From Haemophilus influenzae (GTDB taxonomy: Bacteria; Pseudomonadota; Gammaproteobacteria; Enterobacterales; Pasteurellaceae), in the NCBI RefSeq assembly GCF_900475755.1, contig NZ_LS483411.1, positions 1,178,001-1,242,000 on the forward strand: a stretch of DNA of 64,000 nucleotides, given 5' to 3'. This document shows, in pieces, positions 18,977 to 29,236 of the stretch; position 1 is the first letter of the stretch, and every line of letters begins with the position of its first letter. The notes below the pieces were generated by a model. It was not told where the DNA came from. It worked only from the letters and a program-made list of their open reading frames with translations, and made no database searches. Made by a program: the position numbers and the translations under genes.

Positions 18977-19026
18977 GAAATTCTGTAGAATAGTTGTTCC
19001 TTTTTATGTGTAAAGAAATAAAGAAA

Positions 19027-19506
19027 ATGGAAAAAAAACGAAATAAAGCATTGGATGCGATAGATATAAAAATTCTGAATGAATTACAACGCAATGGTAA
19101 AATTTCCAATATCGATTTGTCGAGAAAAGTGGGGCTTTCGCCAACGCCTTGTTTAGAACGCGTTAAACGTTTGGAAAAACAAGGTGTGATTATGGGGTAT
19201 CGCGCGCTGTTAAATCCAGAATTATTGGATGCGCCATTGCTAGTAATTGTTGAAATTACATTAGTACGGGGTAAGCCCGATGTGTTTGAAGAATTTAATG
19301 CGGCGATTCAAGAGTTAGATGAAATTCAAGAATGCCATTTGGTATCGGGCGATTTTGATTATTTATTAAAAACTCGTGTGGCAGATATGGCTGAATACCG
19401 AAAATTGCTGGGGACGACATTATTGCGTTTACCAGGTGTAAATGACACTCGCACTTATGTTGTGATGGAAGAAGTAAAACAAACTAATTTCCTTGTATTG
19501 AAATGA
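19027..19506 (+). CDS. lrp: Leucine-responsive regulatory protein
   Basis: Global transcription regulator of amino-acid metabolism that binds DNA as octamers and responds to leucine. The product of about 159 residues follows E. coli Lrp closely: AsnC-type helix-turn-helix ([25 protein letters not shown]) and RAM effector domain ([17 protein letters not shown]). The start [13 protein letters not shown] aligns with the family; an in-frame ATG 33 bases upstream would add an unusual MFLFMCKEIKK. It ends one base before the ftsK start region, so the pair may be co-transcribed. The upstream GAAAAT tract may make expression variable (inference). Confidence 0.94.
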   Translation: MEKKRNKALDAIDIKILNELQRNGKISNIDLSRKVGLSPTPCLERVKRLEKQGVIMGYRALLNPELLDAPLLVIVEITLVRGKPDVFEEFNAAIQELDEIQECHLVSGDFDYLLKTRVADMAEYRKLLGTTLLRLPGVNDTRTYVVMEEVKQTNFLVLK

Positions 19507-19507
19507 T

Positions 19508-22267
19508 ATGATTAAACAAATTACAGAACGATTTACGCCAAGACAGTATTTAGCTGAATTTTTGCTAGGATTGACCGCACTTTTTGGACTTTATTTGATT
19601 GTTGCTTGGTCAAGTTATACGCCTCTTGATAATTCTTGGGCTACAGCCAGCGCGTATGGAAACACAATTAATAAAGTGGGGACATTTGGAGCGTGGATAA
19701 TCGATCTTTTTTTTGTTTTTTTTGGCTATGTCGCCCATATTATTCCTTTCACCGCTTTTCTCGTGCCTATTTATTTATTGAAAACAAAAGCAGTTAAACA
19801 TCTTTCCTGCACTCGAATTATTCTGCGTAGTTTCGGATTTATTATGCTGATTATTGGGCTTTGTGTAGTGAGTATGTTGCTTTTATCAAGTAATACTTTT
19901 TATTTGAGTGGCGGCGTATTGGGTGGATCGCTTGTTGTAAATTGGTTTTATCCTGTATTAGGTAAATTCGGTTCAATTTTAATTGGTTTTGTGTTTGCTT
20001 TAATTGGCTTTATTTTTTGTTCTGGCGCATCATTAATTCGATTAATTGTTGCATTTTATTATTGGCTAACAATGAAGAATGAGCAATCAGAAAATGCTGA
20101 ACAAGAAAAATCAACAGAAGAATTAGAGCAAATCGTGATTGTAAAATCAGATCGTTCAGAAACAGAAAATCTAGATCAAAATCCTCTCAATGTAGAACAA
20201 AACAGTGAAATAGAAACAGTAAAGCCATCATTAGAAGCAGAAAATATTTCAATTGACGCATCTTCATCACATTTAATTAATATTAGCGGGTTAAATCCAG
20301 AGGTTTCTATAAAATCAGAATATGAACTCGCTAACGAAGATAGTGAAAAACCGCAATTTTCTTTTGGGTTTGATTCTGAAAGCTTGCCTAGTGTGAATTT
20401 ATCGAGTGATTCAGATGAACAAAGAGTAAGTAAAAATGATTTTGTAGCAGTTTGGAATAAGCCTGTAAAAACAGTTGTTCAAGAAGATCTAGCAATTAAT
20501 CAAAGTGCGGATGATTTTACGCAAGTTTCTTTGCTGACAAATGATGAAATGCCAACAGTTTCATTAAAATCAACGTCTGATACTGAAATGGCAGATAATC
20601 ATTTTGCTGCTCAAGTTGATGAAAAGGTAGATTTAGAAAAAGATGAAGTGAAATTTAGCGTATCTTTACAGAATAATGTGGGCGCAATTGAATTAGACAA
20701 AAATCAAGAGCCTAATTATAAAGGTTACAGTGGTAGTTTGATTCATCCTGCATTTCAACAGCAAACAACAAAACGTGAAAAACCGAGTACGCCATTACCT
20801 AGTTTGAACTTGCTTTCAAAACATCCGCCAAGTGAACAACGTATTACACCAGATGAAATAATGGAAACCTCACAGCGTATTGAACAACAATTACGCAATT
20901 TTAATGTAAAAGCCAGCGTAAAAGATGTGCTTGTTGGCCCTGTTGTTACGCGTTATGAATTAGAATTACAGCCCGGTGTGAAAGCATCAAAAGTTACGAG
21001 CATCGATACCGATTTAGCAAGAGCATTGATGTTTCGTTCTATTCGCGTGGCAGAGGTTATTCCGGGTAAACCTTATATTGGTATTGAAACCCCAAATCTT
21101 CATCGTCAAATGGTGCCATTACGTGATGTGTTAGATAGCAATGAATTCTGTGATAGCAAGGCAACTTTACCTATTGCTTTAGGGAAAGATATTAGTGGAA
21201 AACCAGTCATTGTTGATTTAGCGAAAATGCCACATTTATTAGTGGCAGGTTCCACGGGATCAGGTAAGTCTGTTGGTGTGAATACGATGATTTTAAGTTT
21301 ACTTTATCGTGTTCAGCCAGAAGATGTGAAATTCATCATGATCGATCCTAAAGTTGTCGAACTTTCTGTTTATAATGATATTCCGCATTTACTGACACCA
21401 GTTGTAACGGATATGAAAAAAGCCGCTAATGCGTTGCGTTGGTGCGTAGATGAAATGGAACGTCGTTATCAGTTGCTTTCAGCTCTACGAGTACGCAATA
21501 TTGAAGGTTTTAACGAAAAAATTGATGAATATGACGCAATGGGAATGCCAGTGCCGAATCCAATTTGGCGACAGGGCGATACAATGGATGCAATGCCCCC
21601 CGCATTGAAAAAATTGAGTTATATTGTGGTTATTGTCGATGAGTTTGCTGATTTAATGATGGTGGCGGGTAAGCAAATCGAAGAACTCATTGCACGGTTG
21701 GCACAAAAAGCCCGAGCCATTGGTATCCATTTAATTTTAGCCACACAACGCCCCTCTGTGGATGTGATTACTGGTTTAATTAAAGCAAATATTCCAAGTC
21801 GCATTGCTTTTACCGTTGCAAGTAAAATTGATTCACGCACTATCCTTGATCAAGGTGGCGCAGAGGCTCTTTTGGGGCGTGGAGATATGCTTTATTCTGG
21901 ACAAGGTTCATCTGATTTAATTCGCGTACACGGAGCCTATATGAGTGATGATGAAGTTATCAATATTGCGGATGATTGGCGAGCGCGCGGTAAGCCTGAT
22001 TATATCGATGGCATTTTAGAAAGCGAAGACGATGAAGATAATGCAGAAAAAGGAATATCAAGTGGTGGAGAATTAGATCCACTTTTTGATGAAGTAATGG
22101 ATTTTGTTATTAATACTGGTACAACTTCAGTATCTTCTATTCAACGTAAATTCAGCGTAGGTTTTAACCGAGCCGCTCGCATTATGGACCAAATGGAAGA
22201 ACAAGGGATTGTCAGCCCAATGCAAAATGGTAAGCGTGAAATTTTATCACATCGTCCAGAATACTAA
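19508..22267 (+). CDS. ftsK: DNA translocase FtsK
   Basis: Septal membrane protein that couples cell division to chromosome segregation and XerCD dimer resolution. Four to five N-terminal transmembrane helices (about residues 20-190) precede a variable Q/E/S-rich linker of about 270 residues. The RecA-like motor follows, with Walker A GSTGSGKS near residue 581 and Walker [13 protein letters not shown] near residue 705. The C-terminal gamma winged helix (about 855-919, [20 protein letters not shown]) recognises KOPS. The 919-residue length is shorter than E. coli (1329) because of a short linker. lolA follows 17 bp downstream, as in E. coli. Confidence 0.96.
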   Translation: MIKQITERFTPRQYLAEFLLGLTALFGLYLIVAWSSYTPLDNSWATASAYGNTINKVGTFGAWIIDLFFVFFGYVAHIIPFTAFLVPIYLLKTKAVKHLSCTRIILRSFGFIMLIIGLCVVSMLLLSSNTFYLSGGVLGGSLVVNWFYPVLGKFGSILIGFVFALIGFIFCSGASLIRLIVAFYYWLTMKNEQSENAEQEKSTEELEQIVIVKSDRSETENLDQNPLNVEQNSEIETVKPSLEAENISIDASSSHLINISGLNPEVSIKSEYELANEDSEKPQFSFGFDSESLPSVNLSSDSDEQRVSKNDFVAVWNKPVKTVVQEDLAINQSADDFTQVSLLTNDEMPTVSLKSTSDTEMADNHFAAQVDEKVDLEKDEVKFSVSLQNNVGAIELDKNQEPNYKGYSGSLIHPAFQQQTTKREKPSTPLPSLNLLSKHPPSEQRITPDEIMETSQRIEQQLRNFNVKASVKDVLVGPVVTRYELELQPGVKASKVTSIDTDLARALMFRSIRVAEVIPGKPYIGIETPNLHRQMVPLRDVLDSNEFCDSKATLPIALGKDISGKPVIVDLAKMPHLLVAGSTGSGKSVGVNTMILSLLYRVQPEDVKFIMIDPKVVELSVYNDIPHLLTPVVTDMKKAANALRWCVDEMERRYQLLSALRVRNIEGFNEKIDEYDAMGMPVPNPIWRQGDTMDAMPPALKKLSYIVVIVDEFADLMMVAGKQIEELIARLAQKARAIGIHLILATQRPSVDVITGLIKANIPSRIAFTVASKIDSRTILDQGGAEALLGRGDMLYSGQGSSDLIRVHGAYMSDDEVINIADDWRARGKPDYIDGILESEDDEDNAEKGISSGGELDPLFDEVMDFVINTGTTSVSSIQRKFSVGFNRAARIMDQMEEQGIVSPMQNGKREILSHRPEY

Positions 22268-22284
22268 TTTAAAAGGAAAGTAAA

Positions 22285-22902
22285 ATGAAAAAAACAACTC
22301 TAAAATTTACCGCACTTGCATTGCTTGGTCTGAGTAATTTTGCATTGGCTGATGCGGCAAGTGAATTGCAAATGCGTTTGGCTAAAGTCGATGTTTTAAG
22401 CGCAGAATTTGTGCAAACAGTGACTTCTAGAAGTGGCAAAAATGTTCAACAAGGAAGTGGCAAACTTCAAATTAAACGCCCAAATTTATTCCGCATGGAG
22501 ACTAAAACCCCTCAAGAAACCCAGATTATTTCTGATGGTAAAACCTTATGGTTCTACGATCCATTTGTGCAACAAGTAACAGCACAATGGGTGAAAGATG
22601 CAGTGAATAATACGCCCTTTGTTTTACTTACCAGCAATGATAATAGCCATTGGCATCAATATACGGTAACACAACAAGCGGATACCTTTGTGTTAAAACC
22701 AACCTTATCAACAAGCAACATCAAGCAATTTGATATTCGTGTTGATGTTAATGGAATATTGCGAAATTTCAGTACGACAGAGAAAGATGGTCAAACCAAT
22801 CTTTATGTTTTACGTAATATTACTAATCAAGCCTTGTCTGATAGCTTGTTCCAATTCAAGCCAGAAAAAGGCGTTGAAGTGGATGATCAACGTAAAAAAT
22901 AA
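22285..22902 (+). CDS. lolA: Periplasmic lipoprotein carrier LolA
   Basis: Shuttles lipoproteins released by LolCDE across the periplasm to LolB. The 205-residue precursor has a Sec signal (MKKTTLKFT... ending ALA, about 22 residues) without a lipobox cysteine. The mature LolA half-barrel includes the conserved [11 protein letters not shown] near residue 67 and [12 protein letters not shown] near 92. It follows ftsK with AAAAGGAAAG as ribosome binding site. An intercistronic hairpin separates it from rarA. Confidence 0.95.
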   Translation: MKKTTLKFTALALLGLSNFALADAASELQMRLAKVDVLSAEFVQTVTSRSGKNVQQGSGKLQIKRPNLFRMETKTPQETQIISDGKTLWFYDPFVQQVTAQWVKDAVNNTPFVLLTSNDNSHWHQYTVTQQADTFVLKPTLSTSNIKQFDIRVDVNGILRNFSTTEKDGQTNLYVLRNITNQALSDSLFQFKPEKGVEVDDQRKK

Positions 22903-22920
22903 CAAATGATCATTTTAAAT

Positions 22921-22942
22921 AAGGGCGTAGAAATACGCCCTT
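22921..22942 (+). terminator. Intercistronic hairpin with GAAA tetraloop
   Basis: AAGGGCGTA-GAAA-TACGCCCTT forms a 9-bp stem with a stable tetraloop between lolA and rarA. There is no T-run after it, so it is more likely an RNA-stability or processing element, or a weak terminator. Confidence 0.5.
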
Positions 22943-22962
22943 CAATCTTGTGAGAAATAAAC

Positions 22963-24303
22963 ATGTCGAACTTCAATTTTGATTTTGCCGAAAATGATTT
23001 TCGTCCACTGGCGGCAAGAATGCGTCCAACGAGTCTAGAACAGTATTTTGGGCAAAGCCATTTAATTGGCGAGGGCAAACCACTGCGAAAAGCGATTCAA
23101 GCTGGACATATTCATTCTATGATTTTCTGGGGGCCACCAGGTACGGGGAAAACAACACTCGCAGAAATTATTGCTCAGCGTATTAATGCGGAAGTTGAAC
23201 GAATTTCTGCGGTAACGAGTGGTATCAAAGAAATTCGTGAAGCCATTGATCGTGCAAAACAAAATCGTCTTGCGGATCGTAAAACTATCTTATTTGTGGA
23301 TGAAGTGCATCGTTTTAATAAAAGCCAGCAAGATGCATTTTTACCGCATATTGAAGACGGAACTGTTATTTTCATTGGGGCGACAACAGAAAATCCCTCT
23401 TTTGAGCTAAATAATGCGTTGCTTTCTCGTGCCCGAGTGTATGTGCTGAAATCACTTACAACGGCTGAAATTGAACAAGTTTTGCAGCAAGCTGTAGAAG
23501 ATCCTGAACGAGGATTGGGTAAAGAGCGGTTAATTTTAGAAGAGAATTTACTGCAAGTACTTGCCGAATATGTTAATGGGGATGCTCGATTAGCCTTGAA
23601 TTGCCTCGAATTAATGGTGGATATGGCGGATGAAACGGAAAATGGAAAGAAAATTGACCGCACTTTATTAAAAGAAGTCCTGGGCGAACGTCAAGCGAGA
23701 TTTGATAAACAAGGCGATCGTTTCTATGATTTAATTTCTGCGCTACATAAATCTGTCCGAGGTTCTGCTCCAGATGCTGCGTTGTATTGGTATGCAAGAA
23801 TTTTAACGGCAGGTGGCGATCCTCTATATGTCGCGCGCCGATTACTTGCCATTGCTTCAGAAGATGTGGGAAATGCAGATCCTCGCGCTATGCAAGTCGC
23901 ATTGGCTGCATGGGACTGCTTTACTAGAGTGGGGGCTTATGAAGGGGAGCGTGCCATTGCCCAAGCCATCATTTATCTTGCGGTTGCTCCAAAAAGCAAT
24001 GCAATTTATACGGCGTTTAACACTGCGAAACAGCAGGCTAAAGATTTGCCCGATTATGATGTTCCCCCACATTTACGCAATGCGCCGACTAATTTAATGA
24101 AAGAGCTTGGCTATGGTGCTGAATATCGTTATGCCCACGATGAACCTAACGCTTATGCAGCTGGTGAAAATTATTTCCCGCCTGAATTAAAAGACACTCA
24201 ATATTATTTTCCGATGAATAGAGGTATGGAAATTCAGATTAAGGAAAAACTAGAACGTTTACATGAGCAAGATAAAAGTGCGGTAAAAAAACGGTATAAA
24301 TAA
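22963..24303 (+). CDS. rarA: Replication-associated recombination ATPase RarA
   Basis: AAA+ ATPase of the RarA/MgsA/WRNIP1 family that acts at stalled replication forks. The 446 residues contain Walker A (GPPGTGKTT near residue 52), Walker B ([16 protein letters not shown] near 108), sensor [11 protein letters not shown] near 133, and the C-terminal tetramerisation domain ([27 protein letters not shown]). It lies downstream of ftsK-lolA, the conserved gamma-proteobacterial order. It converges on aroA, with a USS-pair terminator between them. Confidence 0.95.
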   Translation: MSNFNFDFAENDFRPLAARMRPTSLEQYFGQSHLIGEGKPLRKAIQAGHIHSMIFWGPPGTGKTTLAEIIAQRINAEVERISAVTSGIKEIREAIDRAKQNRLADRKTILFVDEVHRFNKSQQDAFLPHIEDGTVIFIGATTENPSFELNNALLSRARVYVLKSLTTAEIEQVLQQAVEDPERGLGKERLILEENLLQVLAEYVNGDARLALNCLELMVDMADETENGKKIDRTLLKEVLGERQARFDKQGDRFYDLISALHKSVRGSAPDAALYWYARILTAGGDPLYVARRLLAIASEDVGNADPRAMQVALAAWDCFTRVGAYEGERAIAQAIIYLAVAPKSNAIYTAFNTAKQQAKDLPDYDVPPHLRNAPTNLMKELGYGAEYRYAHDEPNAYAAGENYFPPELKDTQYYFPMNRGMEIQIKEKLERLHEQDKSAVKKRYK

Positions 24304-24337
24304 TCTCAACTTGGGATTTGTTTTTAAGAATGGAATG

Positions 24338-24386
24338 AAAGTGCGGTCAATTTTGAAAACTTTTTTGAAATTGACCGCACTTTTTT
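24338..24386. terminator. Bidirectional USS-pair terminator between rarA and aroA
   Basis: AAAGTGCGGTCAATTT and AAATTGACCGCACTTT pair around a T/A-rich loop and are followed by T6; opposite USS orientations between convergent genes. Confidence 0.8.
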
Positions 24387-24389
24387 AAT

Positions 24390-25688
24390 TTAACCTCTTA
24401 AGCAGATTTTCTCAAATTCACTAAAGAATGTTGGGAAGGTTTTGGCAGTACATTTAGGATCTAAAATTGTCACTGGTGTGTTTGATAGTGCGATTAGAGA
24501 AAAACACATTGCCATACGGTGATCGTTATAAGTTTCAATATTGGCATGTTTAAATTGATTGAGTGCAAGCGGTTGAATACGAATAAAATCTTCGCCTTCT
24601 TCGACTTCTGCACCGACTTTACGTAGTTCAGTTGCCATAGCCGTTAAACGATCTGTTTCTTTCACACGCCAGTTATAAATATTGCGAATGACGGTTTCGC
24701 CGTTGGCAAAAAGTGCGGTGGTTGCAATCGTCATTGCGGCATCTGGAATGTGGTTCATATCCATATCAATGCCATTTAATTCAGCGTGTTCGGCTTGGAT
24801 AAAATCCTCTCCCCAAGTGATTTTTGCCCCCATTTTCTCTAATACATCAGCAAATAAACGATCGCCCTGAATTGAGTTTTTGCCAATGCCTGTTACTTTC
24901 ACTTTTCCTTTAATTGCTCCAGCTGCGAGAAAGTAAGAGGCTGATGAGGCATCCCCTTCTACCAAATATTTATTAGGCGAAATATAGGATTGATTGCCCT
25001 TAACTTGAAATTTTTGGTAGTGATGATTTTCAACCTTAACACCAAAATCTCGCATCATTGCAAGGGTAATGTCAATATAGGGTTTAGAGACTAGTTCACC
25101 GATAATTTCTATTTCTGTGTCATTTTCTGCAAGTGGCGCAGACATTAAAAGTGCGGTCAAAAATTGAGATGAAATTGAACCATCAATTTTGACTTTTCCA
25201 CCTTTTATCCCTTTGTTGCGAATTGCGAGCGGAGGATAACCTTCATTTTCTAAGTAGCGAATATTAGCCCCCGCTTGGCGTAAAGCATCGACTAAATGAA
25301 GAATAGGCCGTTCTTTCATACGAGGCTCGCCAGTTAAGATGATTTTGCTTTCGGTTTCTCCTTTTAAGCAAAGTGCAGCGGTTAATGGGCGCATTGCCGT
25401 CCCCGCATTGCCAAGAAAGAGTGAAAGATTATTCTGCATATTGAATGCTCCGCCTAATCCTTCTACTTCACAAATAGTTTTATCATCAGACAGTTGATAG
25501 CGTACGCCTAATGCTTTGAGGGCGTTAAGCATATGTCGAATATCATCGCTATCTAATAAATTGGTTACTTTTGTTGTGCCTTTAGCTAAGGCGGCTAAAA
25601 GTAATGCGCGATTCGATAAACTTTTAGAACCTGGTAAATTAATTGTTCCTTCAACCGCACTTATTGGTGCAAGAGTAATTTTTTCCAT
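24390..25688 (-). CDS. aroA: 5-enolpyruvylshikimate-3-phosphate synthase
   Basis: Sixth step of the shikimate pathway; condenses shikimate-3-phosphate with PEP. It is a class I enzyme of 432 residues: [18 protein letters not shown] near residue 20, the PEP-site [17 protein letters not shown] near 90, GEPRMKERP near 120, and [12 protein letters not shown] near 382. The start overlaps the purU stop by one base (TAATG), indicating translational coupling in a purU-aroA transcript. Confidence 0.97.
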   Translation of the reverse strand: MEKITLAPISAVEGTINLPGSKSLSNRALLLAALAKGTTKVTNLLDSDDIRHMLNALKALGVRYQLSDDKTICEVEGLGGAFNMQNNLSLFLGNAGTAMRPLTAALCLKGETESKIILTGEPRMKERPILHLVDALRQAGANIRYLENEGYPPLAIRNKGIKGGKVKIDGSISSQFLTALLMSAPLAENDTEIEIIGELVSKPYIDITLAMMRDFGVKVENHHYQKFQVKGNQSYISPNKYLVEGDASSASYFLAAGAIKGKVKVTGIGKNSIQGDRLFADVLEKMGAKITWGEDFIQAEHAELNGIDMDMNHIPDAAMTIATTALFANGETVIRNIYNWRVKETDRLTAMATELRKVGAEVEEGEDFIRIQPLALNQFKHANIETYNDHRMAMCFSLIALSNTPVTILDPKCTAKTFPTFFSEFEKICLRG

Positions 25689-26524
25689 TACAACACCACC
25701 GTTTTATTTTTATAAACAAAAATTCTATCGTGTAAAGCGAGATCAAGGGCGCGACTTAACACGGTTTTTTCCACATCACGACCAGCACGCATCATCGCTT
25801 CTGCATTATAAGTATGATCCACATTAATCACATTTTGCATAATGATTGGGCCTTGATCTAATTCGTTATTAATAAAATGTGCCGTTGCACCAATAATTTT
25901 TACACCGCGTTCATAGGCTTGTTGATAAGGCTTGGCACCAATAAAAGCAGGCAAGAATGAATGATGGATATTAATCACTCGATTTGGATAACGCGCGACA
26001 AATTCAGGGTTTAGCACACGCATATATTTAGCGAGAACAATATAATCTGGCGTATATTCATCAATTTTTTCTGCCAGTAATTTGTCGTGTTCTACACGGG
26101 TTAAGTTTTCGTGGCTAACTAAATGAAATGGAATATTAAAACGTTCAACAAGTTCACGTAAATTATAGTGATTGCCGATTACGGCTGCAATTTCTACATC
26201 AAGCGCACCATAATAATTTTTCATTAAAATATCGCCGAGGCAGTGAGCTTCTTTGGTGACTAAAATTACAATTCGCTTACGTTGGGTGCGAATTAATCGA
26301 CAATTCGTTTCTTCGGGTAAGCTATATTTTAGATCTTCTAATAAAGTAGCTTCGTTAAAAATACCTTCCAATTCTGTGCGCATAAAGAAATGTTTGGTTT
26401 CAAAATCTACAAATTCATTATTATGAAGAATATTTAGTTGATGTTTGTAACAAATATTAGTTATTTTTGCGATTAAGCCTTTATCATCAGGGCAATCAGT
26501 GAGTAATATTTTTTTTTCGATCAT
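25688..26524 (-). CDS. purU: Formyltetrahydrofolate deformylase
   Basis: Hydrolyses 10-formyl-THF to formate and THF, balancing one-carbon pools and supplying formate to PurT. The 278 residues have an N-terminal ACT domain (about 5-85, [19 protein letters not shown]) and a formyltransferase-fold catalytic domain. The catalytic asparagine, histidine and aspartate set appears as [21 protein letters not shown] near residue 220 and ELDQGPI near 248. It overlaps aroA by one base. Confidence 0.94.
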   Translation of the reverse strand: MIEKKILLTDCPDDKGLIAKITNICYKHQLNILHNNEFVDFETKHFFMRTELEGIFNEATLLEDLKYSLPEETNCRLIRTQRKRIVILVTKEAHCLGDILMKNYYGALDVEIAAVIGNHYNLRELVERFNIPFHLVSHENLTRVEHDKLLAEKIDEYTPDYIVLAKYMRVLNPEFVARYPNRVINIHHSFLPAFIGAKPYQQAYERGVKIIGATAHFINNELDQGPIIMQNVINVDHTYNAEAMMRAGRDVEKTVLSRALDLALHDRIFVYKNKTVVL

Positions 26525-26545
26525 AATGTTGTGTGCTATGTTTAG

Positions 26546-26578
26546 ATAAAAAAATAGAACCCATAAAAATGAGTTCTA
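26546..26578 (-). terminator. Terminator after hns
   Basis: On the minus strand TAGAACTCAT pairs with ATGGGTTCTA around a T-rich loop and is followed by seven T residues, between hns and purU. Confidence 0.7.
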
Positions 26579-26594
26579 GTTTCAAATAGAAAAA

Positions 26595-26999
26595 TTAAAT
26601 TTCGAAATCAGATAATGATTTACCTTTGTTCAATGCATTTTGAATTGGACGTGGTGTGCGACCTTGACCCGTCCAAGTTTTATGCTCGCCATTTTCATCA
26701 ATAAAGGCATATTTTGCAGGGCGTGGAGCACGTTTTGCTCGAGTGGATACAGTTGTTGTGCCAAAAATTTCGCGTAATTCTTCAGGCGTAATACCTTCTT
26801 TTTCCATTAATTCTTTATATTTAACTAAACGTTCTTTACGTTCAGTTTCTGCTTTAATTAATTCTGCTTCATTAGTGCGTTTTTCTTCGATAGCTGTTTG
26901 TAATTTTTCTAGGGCATTTTCTGCTTGTTCTAACGTTAATTCACGTACAGCTGCGCGTAAACTACGAAGATTTGTTAAACCTCTTACTAATTCGTTCAT
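26595..26999 (-). CDS. hns: Nucleoid-associated protein H-NS
   Basis: Silencer of AT-rich genes that bridges DNA. It has 134 residues when started at the ATG following TTGAGGTTTATT; an ATG 12 bases upstream is less likely. The N-terminal helical oligomerisation domain (about 1-65, NELVRGLTNLRSLRAAVRE) and a linker precede the C-terminal DNA-binding domain. The core of that domain is YAFIDENGEHKTWTGQGRTPRPI, matching the QGR minor-groove motif. Monocistronic, with its own terminator. Confidence 0.94.
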   Translation of the reverse strand: MNELVRGLTNLRSLRAAVRELTLEQAENALEKLQTAIEEKRTNEAELIKAETERKERLVKYKELMEKEGITPEELREIFGTTTVSTRAKRAPRPAKYAFIDENGEHKTWTGQGRTPRPIQNALNKGKSLSDFEI

Positions 27000-27011
27000 A
27001 ATAAACCTCAA

Positions 27012-27176
27012 TAAATAACATTAAATGTGGGGAAATTTATTTAATAATAGAGAAAATAAAATTTATTGTAAATATCTATTATTAAATAAATGGTCGGAAC
27101 AGATATATATTTATATTTTTTTGTGTTTATTTTCTTTATATTTTTATTCGAGTTTATAAATTTTTTACAAAATCTG
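27012..27176. other. AT-rich spacer between hns and the riboswitch promoter
   Basis: Very AT-rich divergent spacer that must contain the hns promoter. I see no convincing reading frame, repeat or operator in it. With the riboswitch that follows, it forms the 438-bp gap between hns and the transporter gene. Confidence 0.6.
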
Positions 27177-27205
27177 TTGGCATTTTGTTTGTTTTACGGT
27201 AATCT
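27177..27205 (+). promoter_or_regulatory. Promoter of the riboswitch transcript
   Basis: TTGGCA (27177-27182), 17 bp, then TAATCT (27200-27205); places the start of transcription about 10 bases before the lysine aptamer. Confidence 0.55.
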
Positions 27206-27218
27206 CTCGAATTACTGC

Positions 27219-27387
27219 AAAAGTAGAGGTGCAATTATTATAAGTATTTTTTCAGAGTGGATAACGAAGAAGAAAAAAGAAAGGAATAGTTGCCGAAATC
27301 AAATAAAAGTCATTTTGTTTGGTTGGTGGCGTACTCGAAAGGGGCGGCACTGTCATAGTTTTTCTGATTAACTATGGAGCGCTACGG
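27219..27387 (+). promoter_or_regulatory. Lysine riboswitch (L box) upstream of lysW
   Basis: The conserved L-box blocks appear in order and spacing: AGAGGTGC near 27225, GAAAGGA near 27280, GCCGAAATCAAATAAAA near 27292, GGTGGCGTACTCGAAAGGGG near 27326, GGCACTGTCATAG near 27346 and GGAGCGCTACGG at the 3' end. These match the B. subtilis lysC leader block for block. No T-rich intrinsic terminator follows. CCTGT at 27408-27412 could pair with ATAGG at 27436-27440, the ribosome binding site, so translational control is possible (inference). Confidence 0.88.
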
Positions 27388-27449
27388 TTGTTCTGGTCTT
27401 ATTCTGTCCTGTGCTTTCCGTTCTCTCCATTAATTATAGGTATTATTTA

Positions 27450-28970
27450 ATGGAACTTATTGATTTTTCATCATCTGTTTGGTCAATCGTCCCTGCCTTG
27501 TTGGCGATAATTTTGGCGATAGCAACTCGCCGTGTTTTGGTTTCCCTTAGTGCGGGGATTATTATTGGATCATTAATGTTAAGCGATTGGCAAATCGGCA
27601 GTACATTTAATTATTTGGTAAAAAATGTGGTTTCTTTGGTTTATGCTGATGGTGAAATCAATTCAAATATGAATATTGTTTTGTTCTTATTATTGCTTGG
27701 TGTTTTAACCGCACTTTTAACCGTATCAGGCAGTAATCGTGCCTTTGCTGAATGGGCGCAAAGCCGTATTAAAGGTCGTCGCGGTGCTAAATTATTAGCG
27801 GCATCATTGGTTTTTGTTACTTTTATTGATGATTATTTCCATAGTCTCGCTGTAGGTGCAATTGCTCGTCCTGTGACAGATCGTTTTAAAGTTTCTCGTG
27901 CGAAACTTGCTTATATTTTAGATTCAACGGCAGCACCGATGTGTGTAATGATGCCTGTTTCAAGTTGGGGCGCATATATTATTACCTTAGTAGGCGGTTT
28001 ATTAGCGACTTATTCCATTACTGAATATACGCCAATTGGTGCATTCGTGGCGATGAGTTCAATGAACTTCTATGCAATTTTTTCCATTATTATGGTGTTT
28101 TTTGTGGCATACTTTTCTTTTGATATTGCTTCAATGGTGCGTCACGAAAAATTAGCTTTGGAAAATGCTGAAGATCAGTTGGAAGAAGAAACGGGTGCAA
28201 AAGGTCACGTGCGTAATCTTATATTACCTATTTTAGTTTTAATTATTGCTACAGTTTCAATGATGATTTACACGGGAGCTGAGGCATTGGCTGCGGATGG
28301 CAAAGTGTTTAGTGTTTTAGGTGCATTTGAAAACACAGTAGTAGGAACATCTTTGGTTGTAGGCGGATTCTGTTCAATTATTATTTCTACTTTATTAATT
28401 ATCCTTGATCGTCAAGTGAGTGTTCCTGAATATGCACGTTCTTGGATTGTGGGAATTAAATCAATGTCAGGCGCAATCGCAATTTTATTCTTTGCTTGGA
28501 CAATTAATAAAATCGTAGGCGATATGCAAACAGGTAAATATCTATCTTCTCTTGTGTCTGGTAATATTCCAATGCAATTTTTGCCTGTTATACTTTTTGT
28601 TCTTGGTGCAGCGATGGCGTTCTCAACAGGTACTAGCTGGGGGACATTTGGCATTATGTTACCAATTGCCGCAGCAATGGCAGCGAATGCGGCACCAGAA
28701 TTATTGCTTCCTTGTTTATCTGCAGTAATGGCTGGGGCTGTATGTGGTGATCATTGCTCGCCAGTGTCGGATACAACAATTTTGTCTTCAACGGGAGCAA
28801 AATGTAATCATATTGATCACGTTACTACTCAGCTTCCTTATGCTGCCACAGTTGCAACAGCGACTTCTATTGGTTATATTGTGGTAGGGTTTACTTATTC
28901 AGGTTTAGCTGGTTTTGCAGCAACGGCAGTTTCATTGATTGTCATTGTATTTGCAGTTAAAAAACGCTAA
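27450..28970 (+). CDS. lysW: NhaC-family transporter, predicted lysine transporter LysW
   Basis: Inner-membrane protein of about 506 residues with 11-12 hydrophobic segments in the NhaC ion-transporter superfamily. Visible family signatures include GSNRAFAEWAQSRIKGRRGAKLLAASLVFVTFIDDYFHSL near residue 95 and SVMAGAVCGDHCSPVSDTTILSS near 425. Annotated generically as a Na+/H+ antiporter, but the lysine riboswitch directly upstream argues for lysine uptake, as proposed for LysW-type members by comparative genomics. The start MELIDFSSS follows ATAGG by nine bases; an upstream in-frame start would run back into the leader. A terminator hairpin follows. Confidence 0.85.
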   Translation: MELIDFSSSVWSIVPALLAIILAIATRRVLVSLSAGIIIGSLMLSDWQIGSTFNYLVKNVVSLVYADGEINSNMNIVLFLLLLGVLTALLTVSGSNRAFAEWAQSRIKGRRGAKLLAASLVFVTFIDDYFHSLAVGAIARPVTDRFKVSRAKLAYILDSTAAPMCVMMPVSSWGAYIITLVGGLLATYSITEYTPIGAFVAMSSMNFYAIFSIIMVFFVAYFSFDIASMVRHEKLALENAEDQLEEETGAKGHVRNLILPILVLIIATVSMMIYTGAEALAADGKVFSVLGAFENTVVGTSLVVGGFCSIIISTLLIILDRQVSVPEYARSWIVGIKSMSGAIAILFFAWTINKIVGDMQTGKYLSSLVSGNIPMQFLPVILFVLGAAMAFSTGTSWGTFGIMLPIAAAMAANAAPELLLPCLSAVMAGAVCGDHCSPVSDTTILSSTGAKCNHIDHVTTQLPYAATVATATSIGYIVVGFTYSGLAGFAATAVSLIVIVFAVKKR

Positions 28971-29023
28971 AAGTGTGATCCAATTCAAAAATTTGAATAA
29001 AAAATAATATTTTTACTATTTTA

Positions 29024-29050
29024 TAAAATGCGGCATTTTGTCGCATTTTT
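29024..29050 (+). terminator. Terminator of lysW
   Basis: AAATGCG and CGCATTT pair around GCATTTTGT and are followed by a T7 tract; ends the riboswitch-controlled transcript. Confidence 0.75.
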
Positions 29051-29236
29051 TTATTTTTATTGATGGAAGATTTTATAAAAAACTAAATTTTCATTTATCT
29101 TTGGTTTTTTATATTTTTTTTAATTGATTTTTTATTGTTTTAGTGGCTAGACAAATTTTTTTTACTTTGTATGATGTGAAACATTGACATAACCTGTTCG
29201 TATTTTTAAAAGTGCGGTAAATTTAAGGAGTAAAAG

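Noticed and set aside
18912..19109. Minus-strand frame ending in a run of HF dipeptides
   Set aside because: An artefact of translating the GAAAAT hexanucleotide tract; no start signal or homology.
23175..23663. 162-codon minus-strand frame within rarA
   Set aside because: Shadow of the rarA coding sequence; composition and motifs support rarA only.
27090..27371. Frame of 93 codons across the lysine leader
   Set aside because: It covers the aptamer, has no Shine-Dalgarno sequence, and its sequence is explained by the riboswitch.
28971..29236. Possible ilvI leader peptide and attenuator
   Set aside because: No short frame with branched-chain codon runs and no competing hairpins close to the start.
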